Shown: positions 1 to 4,836 of the stretch, one piece after another
How positions within the stretch are numbered: the stretch's first letter is position 1
Layout: every line of letters starts with the position of its first letter
DNA from: Bacillota bacterium
GTDB taxonomy: Bacteria > Bacillota > Clostridia > Peptostreptococcales > Anaerovoracaceae
DNA length: 6,308 bases
NCBI GenBank assembly: GCA_016284575.1
Contig: JAEEPD010000174.1
Location: forward strand, 1-6,308
Reading direction: 5' to 3'
The notes under the pieces: generated by a model
The model's input: the letters and a program-made list of their open reading frames with translations, nothing else
The model's database searches: none
What the model was told of the DNA's origin: nothing
Translations under genes and position numbers: made by a program

Positions 1-458
1 GGCGGCAGCGGCATGGAGCCCAGCTTTTCCAGTATCTCCATGAATATGCCATCGTATTCGAATTCCACAATGCGGGTGCCTCCGTCGGAATTGGAAAGCA
101 CATGAGCCTTGAGCTCCCCCTCCTCTCCGAAGACTATGGTGTCGCCCGGACGGACCCTTCTGCCGGGACGGACAAGGGTCTCCCATTTGTCCCCCTCCAC
201 CCGCTTAGAGAGCAGGAACTCTATATGGGCTCCGGTCTTTTCCCTGGTGCCGAAAAGCCTGGCAGGTATGACCTTGGAATCGTTGAATACCAGGCAGTCC
301 CCGGGGTTCAGATAGTCCAGCACATCGTAAAAATGCTTATGCTCCAAAAGCCCCGTATCCCTGTGTATAACAAGAAGCCGGCAGCCGTCCCGGGTCTCGG
401 AGGGCTGCTGGGCGATGAGCTCCAAAGGAAGCTCGTAATCAAAATCGCTTACATTCAT
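1..458 (-). CDS. queA: S-adenosylmethionine:tRNA ribosyltransferase-isomerase QueA, N-terminal part (cut by left edge)
   Basis: QueA moves and isomerises the ribosyl group of S-adenosylmethionine onto preQ1 at the wobble position of GUN-anticodon tRNAs, making epoxyqueuosine, the penultimate step of queuosine synthesis in the cytoplasm. The 152 residues seen begin MNVSDFDYELPLELIAQQP, the usual QueA N-terminus, followed by a GDCLVFNDSKVIPARLFG block (about residues 53-70) that matches the family NDTRVxPARL motif. The fragment ends at GSMPLPP, also a family landmark. The protein is usually about 340 residues, so a little more than half lies beyond the edge. The ATG at 458-456 is 8 nt after the spoIID-like stop, and its GGTGA ribosome binding site overlaps that stop, so translation is probably coupled. 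In related genomes queA is commonly followed by tgt, which cannot be checked here. The family call is secure. Confidence 0.96.
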   Translation of the reverse strand, partial: MNVSDFDYELPLELIAQQPSETRDGCRLLVIHRDTGLLEHKHFYDVLDYLNPGDCLVFNDSKVIPARLFGTREKTGAHIEFLLSKRVEGDKWETLVRPGRRVRPGDTIVFGEEGELKAHVLSNSDGGTRIVEFEYDGIFMEILEKLGSMPLP

Positions 459-466
459 GATCTATA

Positions 467-471
467 TCACC
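467..471 (-). promoter_or_regulatory. queA ribosome binding site overlapping the spoIID-like stop codon
   Basis: On the minus strand GGTGA lies 8 nt before the queA ATG, and its last three bases are the TGA stop of the upstream gene. Ribosomes ending the upstream gene would sit on the queA initiation site, so coupling is the simple reading. Translational coupling is inferred, not shown. Confidence 0.6.
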
Positions 472-2002
472 ATTCATATGCAGGGGTCTGGGACTCGCCT
501 CCGGTTTCGGAAGAAGCATCCTGCTCCGGTTCTGTCTCCTGAACAGGCTCGGCCTCGCCTCTCAGAGCCCTGTAGCTGGTTATTTCCACATTGGTATAGT
601 AATAGTTTATGATATCCACGGCGCTGAAGCCGGCATCCGCCATATTCCGGGCGCTGGTCTGGGGCAGGCCCACACCGTGGCCGTAGCCTATGCCCTTAAA
701 GTACAGGGTCCCGCTGTCAACCAGCTCGTGGCTGAAGGAAAAGCCTGTGTCCTGACCGCTTCCTGCAGCTACGGTCTCGCTATCGCTGCTTATGGAAAGC
801 TCAGAAAGCTCCAGAAGCACCGGCTCGCCGTCCGCTCCGAGCACATAGACGGGCTCCTTGCTGCGTCCCGCTTCGCTGTCCGAAACCATATTTATTGAAG
901 CAACAGACAGGTTTTCGTAGTCCACCTCGGGGCTTCCGCTCAGGGAGAAGAACTGGCTCTTTACAGTGCTTCCGCCCATGACGCTCATGACGTTGTTCTT
1001 GGTCAGGGTGCTGTCTCCCAGGCTGTGGTGCACAAGGATCTGGTTCACGGCGCCGTTTTCCAGGACCCTGCTCACCTCCACGCTTTGAATGTCTCCCACC
1101 TCATAGCCGTAATTCTGCATGCGGGCCTTAAGCTCTGTGAAGCTTATAGCCGCTGTCCACACATATTCGGAGCAGTATTCGTCCTTTTTGCCCCGGGCAT
1201 AGGGCAGCACGGCAGTCCATACATCCTCGGAATTCATGGTATAGCCGCCGCTGGCCGCGTAATAGAAGGTGCTGGCTATCTGTCCGCCGTAGCTGATGAC
1301 CTGCCCTTCCGTCTCCCTGCTGGCCCTGACGGTGCTTTCGTATTCGCTGGAAAGCCCTCTGTAGACCTGACAGTCCCCGGAGGAGCAGAGGTCAAAGCCT
1401 GCGCTCCAGTGGTGATTCAGATGGGTAAGAGCATAGGACCTGGCGGTGAGAGCCTGGGCCTTCAGAGCCTCCAGCGGATAATAGGAGCCCATCTCGTTGC
1501 CCACCACGCCCCAGATATAATGCTCAAGGGTAAGATAGCTTATGGGATGCAGCTTTCCTGCGTCGTTTGCGAAATAAATGAAGCCGTCGCGGAAGTTCTT
1601 TCCGTTGATCCTGACGCTTCTGGTCTCGGGATCCTGCCCGCGGCTCAAAAAAACCGTGCCGTTGGGATAGTCCCCGGCTTTGAGGCTGAGGCTTGTGACC
1701 CCTTCAAGCTCCGCTGTCAGAGCGCTGTCCAGGACAAAGGTGTTGTTGACAGTATCCCGGTCAATCCGACCGGCATAGAAGCCGTCCCCGCAGTAAAGAT
1801 CGATGCTCTCCACCGCCGCGTCGCCCCACTGTATGCCAATGCGCACCCACTGACCACCCATTCCGGGGGGATAATCTATGGCGACAGCTTCTGTCCCGGC
1901 AGTCTCTTCAGGACCTTCAGCATAGGAGGGAGCCATGAACGCAGACAGCAGACAGAGACAGAAGAAAAGTGCCGCCAGGGTCTTCGCTCTGTGCTTTACC
2001 AT
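467..2002 (-). CDS. SpoIID/LytB-domain protein, secreted peptidoglycan lytic transglycosylase, enlarged
   Basis: SpoIID is a lytic transglycosylase that cuts denuded glycan strands during forespore engulfment. Homologues act at the cell envelope. The 511-residue product starts with a basic end and hydrophobic stretch (about 7-23) and an SYA-E signal peptidase I site near residue 28, with no lipobox cysteine. The catalytic half carries YIWGVVGNEMGSYYPLEALK (162-181), where Glu170 aligns with the family's catalytic Glu, then KAQALTARSYAL. The CSSGDCQVYRG segment has Cys206 and Cys211 in the region that binds zinc in some clostridial SpoIID proteins. The C-terminal conserved block is FKGIGYGHGVGLPQTSARNM (435-454). 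B. subtilis SpoIID has about 343 residues. The extra length here comes mainly from an 80-residue stretch (353-433) between conserved blocks and an acidic Glu/Gln/Ser-rich tail (482-511). The start ATG overlaps the end of ruvB by 7 nt and has AGGTGA upstream. It may be the sporulation SpoIID or a vegetative LytB-like paralogue, so I give no symbol. Confidence 0.9.
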   Translation of the reverse strand: MVKHRAKTLAALFFCLCLLSAFMAPSYAEGPEETAGTEAVAIDYPPGMGGQWVRIGIQWGDAAVESIDLYCGDGFYAGRIDRDTVNNTFVLDSALTAELEGVTSLSLKAGDYPNGTVFLSRGQDPETRSVRINGKNFRDGFIYFANDAGKLHPISYLTLEHYIWGVVGNEMGSYYPLEALKAQALTARSYALTHLNHHWSAGFDLCSSGDCQVYRGLSSEYESTVRASRETEGQVISYGGQIASTFYYAASGGYTMNSEDVWTAVLPYARGKKDEYCSEYVWTAAISFTELKARMQNYGYEVGDIQSVEVSRVLENGAVNQILVHHSLGDSTLTKNNVMSVMGGSTVKSQFFSLSGSPEVDYENLSVASINMVSDSEAGRSKEPVYVLGADGEPVLLELSELSISSDSETVAAGSGQDTGFSFSHELVDSGTLYFKGIGYGHGVGLPQTSARNMADAGFSAVDIINYYYTNVEITSYRALRGEAEPVQETEPEQDASSETGGESQTPAYEW

Positions 2003-2018
2003 AGCTTCACCTGCTCCT
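1996..2018 (-). other. ruvB / spoIID-like overlap with ribosome binding site inside ruvB
   Basis: The last codons of ruvB and the first of the spoIID-like gene share ATGGTAA: TGG TAA ends ruvB while ATG GTA begins the next gene. An AGGTGA lies 4 nt before the ATG at 2007-2012, and a second AGGAG lies further upstream at 2014-2018, both within ruvB coding sequence. This layout indicates co-transcription and probably coupled translation. Confidence 0.7.
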
Positions 2019-3060
2019 CGCCGTCGCTGTCATCGGCGGGCTGGCCCGGCCTCATGTATTCAGGCACGGGAAGCCCCAGATGGGCGTAGGCCTTATCCGT
2101 TACTATCCTGCTCTTGGGAGTCCTGTGGAGCATGCCAAGCTGCATAAGATAGGGCTCGTACATGTCCTCCAGAGTTATGCGCTCCTCCCCAAGGGAGGCG
2201 GCGATGGTATCTATCCCCACGGGGCCGCCGTGGAAGCTTTCGATTATGAGCCTGAGTATCCGGCGGTCCAGATCGTCCAGGCCCAGGCTGTCAATACCCA
2301 GCGAATCCAAGGTGATATTAACGATATCAGGGTTTATGTTACCTTCGTATTTTACCTGGGCAAAGTCCCTCACCCTCTTAAGAAGCCTGTTGGCCACACG
2401 GGGTGTGCCTCTGGACCTTTTCGCCAGCTGCATGGTGGATTCTTCGTCTATCTCGATACCCAGTATCCCTGCTGTTCGCTTTATAATCTGACAAAGCTCA
2501 TCATCGCTGTAGAGGTCGAATTTTGCAAGAACGCCGAAGCGGTCCCTTAAGGGAGCCGAAAGGCTGCCGGACCTGGTGGTGGCGCCGATAAGGGTAAAGT
2601 GAGGCAGGCCGAGCCTTAAGGTCTCTGCCATGGGGCCCTTGCCCATGACTATGTCTATGGCAAAATCCTCCATGGCGGAGTAAAGGGTCTCCTCCACATT
2701 GCGGCTGAGCCGGTGGATCTCATCGATAAAGAGCACGTCGCCCTCCCCCAGATTGCTGAGGATGGCCGCCAGATCCCCCTGCCTTGTGATGGCGGGCCCG
2801 GCGCTTATCTTAAGCTCCACACCCATCTCGTTGGCTATGATGCCTGCCAGCGTGGTCTTTCCAAGGCCAGGAGGCCCGAAAAACAGCACATGGTCCAGGG
2901 TCTCGCCCCTCATTTTGGCTGCCTCTATATATACCTTCAGCTGATCCGTGACGCCCTTCTGGCCTATGTAGTCCTCCATGCGCTTTGGGCGTATGGATTT
3001 TTCCAGAAGCTCCTCGTCCTGCATCAGATCCGCGTCTGTTATCCTCTGTTCGTATGCCAT
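1996..3060 (-). CDS. ruvB: Holliday junction branch migration ATPase RuvB
   Basis: RuvB forms hexameric AAA+ rings on the arms of a RuvA-bound Holliday junction and pumps DNA to drive branch migration. The 354 residues match the family's usual length of 330-350. Visible motifs are Walker A GPPGLGKTT (62-70), Walker B FIDEIH (111-116), sensor 1 GATTRSG (159-165), the LRDRFG segment (171-176) with the likely arginine finger Arg173, and GTPRVANRLL (218-227) with the sensor 2 arginine. The C-terminal winged-helix DNA-binding domain includes YEPYLMQLGMLHRTPKSR (301-318). A short acidic tail, PADDSDGEEQ (341-350), precedes the stop. The ATG at 3060 is 2 nt past the ruvA stop, with AGAGG 5 nt upstream, inside the end of ruvA. 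Tight packing with ruvA and ruvC supports one repair operon. Confidence 0.99.
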   Translation of the reverse strand: MAYEQRITDADLMQDEELLEKSIRPKRMEDYIGQKGVTDQLKVYIEAAKMRGETLDHVLFFGPPGLGKTTLAGIIANEMGVELKISAGPAITRQGDLAAILSNLGEGDVLFIDEIHRLSRNVEETLYSAMEDFAIDIVMGKGPMAETLRLGLPHFTLIGATTRSGSLSAPLRDRFGVLAKFDLYSDDELCQIIKRTAGILGIEIDEESTMQLAKRSRGTPRVANRLLKRVRDFAQVKYEGNINPDIVNITLDSLGIDSLGLDDLDRRILRLIIESFHGGPVGIDTIAASLGEERITLEDMYEPYLMQLGMLHRTPKSRIVTDKAYAHLGLPVPEYMRPGQPADDSDGEEQVKLW

Positions 3061-3062
3061 AA

Positions 3063-3662
3063 TTACCTCTGATTTCTGGCTCTTAAGGCCAGTCTTACGT
3101 ATTCCTCGGTGCTGTAGTCGCCCTCAGGCACTGCCGCCATGGATTCCATGGCCTCGGTCCTGGAGAAGCCCAGGGCCATGAGCGCCTTGGCCGCAGCTTC
3201 GCGGTTTGAGCCCTTTTCGGGCTGAGGCGCGCTGATGTCAGTGGCCAGGCTTTCGAAGACCTTCACCTTGTCCTTCAGGTCTATCACCACCCTCTGCGCG
3301 GTCTTTTTTCCGACCCCGGGGGCCTTGGTTATGGATGCGTCGTCGCCATAGGCTATGGCCTGGACCAGCTGCCTGAGTGTCATGGAGGAAAGAATGGCAA
3401 GGGCCGCCTTTCCGCCCACACCGGACACTGTCAGCAGCATCCTGAACATGGCCAGGCTGTCCCTGTCCGCAAAGCCGTAGAGGCTCACATCGTCCTCCCT
3501 CACCATCATGGCCGTATAGATGCAGACCGTCTCTCCGGTGCCTGCCTTAAGATATGCGGGGCTGTTGGCAGGCACGTTTATCTCATAGCCTATGCCGTTA
3601 GCCTCCAGAACTATCATGCCGCCGTAGCTGTCCGTTACGACGCCTTTTATGTAGTGGATCAT
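3063..3662 (-). CDS. ruvA: Holliday junction DNA helicase subunit RuvA
   Basis: RuvA tetramers hold the four-way junction in a flat square and load RuvB. The 199-residue length is normal. Residues 1-62 form the OB-fold domain, beginning MIHYIKGVV. The acidic pin region is REDDVSLYGF (55-64), where Glu56/Asp57 match the pin that separates strands. Two helix-hairpin-helix motifs follow: VSGVGGKAALAIL (79-91) and APGVGKKTAQRVVIDLK (114-130). After a variable linker (about 139-153), the small C-terminal three-helix domain (154-195, AAAKALMALGFSRTEA) contacts RuvB. The first hairpin reads GVGGK where many relatives have GVGPK or GIGPK, a mild variation. The ATG at 3662 has AGGAG at 3669-3673 with good spacing. 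The 42-nt gap after ruvC contains this site and nothing else I recognise. Confidence 0.99.
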   Translation of the reverse strand: MIHYIKGVVTDSYGGMIVLEANGIGYEINVPANSPAYLKAGTGETVCIYTAMMVREDDVSLYGFADRDSLAMFRMLLTVSGVGGKAALAILSSMTLRQLVQAIAYGDDASITKAPGVGKKTAQRVVIDLKDKVKVFESLATDISAPQPEKGSNREAAAKALMALGFSRTEAMESMAAVPEGDYSTEEYVRLALRARNQR

Positions 3663-3704
3663 ATATTTCTCCTGTCAATGGCTTTTCGTGCGTCAGCGGG
3701 GCTC

Positions 3705-4217
3705 TCAGCGCCTCTGGCGGGCCTTTAATTCCTTCAGACGCTTCATGGCTGTCCCTGATTTGGCGTGACAGATGGCTGCCGCCACCGCGTCCGCCGCGTC
3801 GTCCGGCTTGATTATCTCCTCCATGCCCAGCAGCAGCTTTACCATGCTCTGGACCTGCTTCTTCTCCGCCCTGCCGTTGCCGGTGACGGAGGTCTTTATC
3901 TGCAGCGGGGTGTATTCATAGATGGGCAGCCCACTGTTGGCGCAGGCGAGTATGGCCACGCCCCTGGCCTCGCCCACGAATATGACGGTCTTGGCATTGG
4001 TGTTGAAGTAAAGCTCTTCAATAGCCACCTCCTCCGGCTGGTATTCGGCGATTATCTCCATCAGCGATGCGTAGAGCACCTTCAGACGGTCCGACATGTC
4101 CATGTCCTTGTCCGTGGTGACGGCGCCCACATCCACCAGCTTAAGGCTGCTTCCGTTTTTGTCCAGTATCCCGTAGCCCATAATAGCGTAGCCCGGGTCT
4201 ATGCCTAAGATCCTCAA
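3705..4217 (-). CDS. ruvC: Holliday junction resolvase RuvC (TTG start)
   Basis: RuvC is the dimeric, magnesium-dependent nuclease that cuts symmetric strands of the Holliday junction on the RuvAB complex. Started at the TTG at 4217-4215, the product has 170 residues, matching the family's usual length (173 in E. coli), and begins (M)RILGIDPGYAIMGYG exactly where homologues begin. The four catalytic acids are all present: Asp7 (GIDPG), Glu67 (VAIEELYF), and Asp140 and Asp143 (PDDAADAVAAAICH). The GNGRAEKKQVQSMV segment (113-126) is the usual one before the final catalytic block. A further in-frame TTG at 4250 would add 11 residues (MLFFACRKEAF) that homologues lack and has no good ribosome binding site, whereas AGAGG lies 5 nt before 4217. 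It is the first gene of the minus-strand operon. Confidence 0.97.
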   Translation of the reverse strand: MRILGIDPGYAIMGYGILDKNGSSLKLVDVGAVTTDKDMDMSDRLKVLYASLMEIIAEYQPEEVAIEELYFNTNAKTVIFVGEARGVAILACANSGLPIYEYTPLQIKTSVTGNGRAEKKQVQSMVKLLLGMEEIIKPDDAADAVAAAICHAKSGTAMKRLKELKARQRR

Positions 4218-4222
4218 AAAAG

Positions 4223-4227
4223 CCTCT
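4223..4227 (-). promoter_or_regulatory. ruvC ribosome binding site, decides the TTG start
   Basis: AGAGG on the minus strand lies 5 nt before the TTG at 4217. No ATG or GTG is in frame between the promoter and the conserved RILGIDPG segment, so this site fixes TTG as the start. The site sits in the loop of a weak AAAAG-AGG-CTTTT inverted repeat, which is probably too A/T-rich to matter. Confidence 0.65.
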
Positions 4228-4266
4228 TTTCTGCACGCAAAAAACAGCAATCATTTGCTCCCGGGT

Positions 4267-4295
4267 ATTATAGCATAAAACAGCGGTTCTGTCTT
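4267..4295 (-). promoter_or_regulatory. Promoter of the ruvC-ruvA-ruvB-spoIID-queA operon
   Basis: On the minus strand a perfect TATAAT (4272-4267) is preceded by TGC, forming an extended -10 TGCTATAAT. A -35-like AAGACA (4295-4290) matches 4 of 6 positions of TTGACA at the ideal 17-nt spacing. Transcription would begin near 4260, leaving a leader of about 43 nt before the ruvC TTG. A sigma-A-type housekeeping promoter is inferred from the elements alone. Confidence 0.7.
4278..4289 (-). promoter_or_regulatory. Candidate LexA (SOS) operator in the ruvC promoter spacer
   Basis: The minus strand reads GAACCGCTGTTT, which fits the Gram-positive LexA core GAAC-N4-GTTY in both half-sites. It departs from the extended consensus CGAACRNRYGTTYC at the two outer bases and the two inner purines. 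The element lies wholly between the -35 and -10 hexamers, where a bound repressor would block RNA polymerase. ruvAB genes are LexA-regulated in several bacteria including B. subtilis, so the site makes biological sense. A 12-bp partial palindrome can occur by chance, so this is a candidate. Confidence 0.5.
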
Positions 4296-4325
4296 TAAAA
4301 AAAGCATCCCAAATTATAGAAATAG

Positions 4326-4334
4326 TGGTATACT
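4326..4334 (+). promoter_or_regulatory. argR-recN promoter, extended -10
   Basis: TGGTATACT on the plus strand contains TATACT (5 of 6 to TATAAT) with a TGN extension directly upstream. No good -35 is present at 16-18 nt (bases around 4305-4312 read CATCCCAA), which is tolerable for an extended -10 promoter. Transcription would start near 4341, giving a leader of about 30 nt before argR. A less convincing alternative is TATAGA at 4315-4320. Confidence 0.55.
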
Positions 4335-4346
4335 TAAAAACGAAAT

Positions 4347-4360
4347 TGCATTTTTATTCA
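4347..4360 (+). promoter_or_regulatory. ARG box (ArgR operator) in the argR leader
   Basis: TGCATTTTTATTCA matches the ArgR/AhrC operator consensus TGAATWWWWATTCA at 13 of 14 positions, the one change being C for A at position 3. It lies just downstream of the predicted transcription start and touches the argR ribosome binding site. Bound ArgR would hinder initiation or early elongation, which is negative autoregulation. Only one clear box is visible; ArgR hexamers often bind paired boxes, and I found no convincing partner nearby. Confidence 0.72.
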
Positions 4361-4365
4361 AGGAG
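4360..4365 (+). promoter_or_regulatory. argR ribosome binding site, decides the start
   Basis: AAGGAG lies 7 nt before the ATG at 4373. An in-frame GTG at 4325 would add 16 residues (MVYLKTKLHFYSRSRN) unlike any ArgR N-terminus, would lie upstream of the predicted transcription start, and would overlap the promoter, so the 4373 start is preferred. Confidence 0.85.
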
Positions 4366-4372
4366 CAGAAAC

Positions 4373-4822
4373 ATGAGCTACAGCAGAAGAGAAAAGATAC
4401 TGCAGATCATCGAGGAGCATCAGGTCCAGACCCAGCAGCAGCTGGCGGATCTGCTGGTTCAGGAGGGCTTTGACGTTACCCAGGCCACGGTGTCCAGGGA
4501 CATAAAAGAGCTTAAGCTGGTGAAGATAGCAAAGGCCGGCGGCAAGTCCTGCTACAGCGTGCCCCCCGTTCCCGAGGCCCGCATGAGCGACCGCTTTTCC
4601 AGGATACTTCAGCAGACTGTCCAGAGCATCAAGTTCTCAGACAACATCATCGTGGTCAACACCCTGAGCGGCTGCGCCAATGCGGCGGCAGAGGCCATAG
4701 ATTCCGCCAAATATCCTGAGATCCTTGGCTCCATCGCAGGAGACAACACCATCTTCATAGTGGTGGACGGAGACCAGCACGTACAGAGCCTGGTGGACAA
4801 GCTGAATTCCTACATCGGATAG
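4373..4822 (+). CDS. argR: Arginine-responsive transcriptional regulator ArgR/AhrC
   Basis: ArgR is a hexameric DNA-binding protein that, with L-arginine as corepressor, represses arginine biosynthesis and in Bacillota can activate catabolism. The 149-residue length is typical. The N-terminal winged helix-turn-helix (about 3-63) includes QQQLADLLVQEGFDVTQATV (21-40) followed by SRDIKELKLVK, with QATVSRDIKEL as recognition helix. After a linker (64-73), the C-terminal oligomerisation and arginine-binding domain (about 74-149) shows NTLSGCANAAAEAID (96-110) and the signature GSIAGDNTIFIV (119-130). The corepressor site normally has GDD (Asp128/Asp129 in E. coli); here it is GDN, with Asp124 kept and Asn125 replacing the second Asp. 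An ARG box in its own leader suggests autoregulation. It is followed after 14 nt by recN, a common Firmicutes pairing. Confidence 0.96.
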   Translation: MSYSRREKILQIIEEHQVQTQQQLADLLVQEGFDVTQATVSRDIKELKLVKIAKAGGKSCYSVPPVPEARMSDRFSRILQQTVQSIKFSDNIIVVNTLSGCANAAAEAIDSAKYPEILGSIAGDNTIFIVVDGDQHVQSLVDKLNSYIG

Positions 4823-4836
4823 ACACTGAAGTCAAA

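Noticed and set aside
1025..2089. Long open frame on the plus strand, opposite the spoIID-like gene and the end of ruvB
   Set aside because: It lies entirely antisense to well-supported genes, has no family-like sequence or convincing ribosome binding site, and comes from codon bias that avoids stops on the opposite strand.
3673..3678. Perfect TTGACA on the minus strand just before ruvA, as a possible internal promoter
   Set aside because: No acceptable -10 lies at 16-18 nt (ACTACA or CTACAT inside ruvA), and the hexamer overlaps the ruvA ribosome binding site region. It is probably a coincidence within the operon.
4221..4248. Inverted repeat and T-runs in the ruvC leader, as a possible terminator or attenuator
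   Set aside because: The AAAAG/CTTTT stem is only five weak pairs with a 3-nt loop containing the ribosome binding site. It has no G+C-rich stem.
4144..4254. Small minus-strand frame starting ATG at 4254 (about 37 codons), as a possible ruvC leader peptide
   Set aside because: The predicted transcript would start about 6 nt upstream, leaving no room for a proper ribosome binding site, and most of the frame overlaps ruvC out of frame with no attenuator-like structure.
4313..4318. Second TATAAT on the minus strand upstream of the ruvC promoter
   Set aside because: The region where its -35 should be reads GTTTTT or TTTTTA, and there is no TG extension. It is plausible only as a minor start in A/T-rich DNA.
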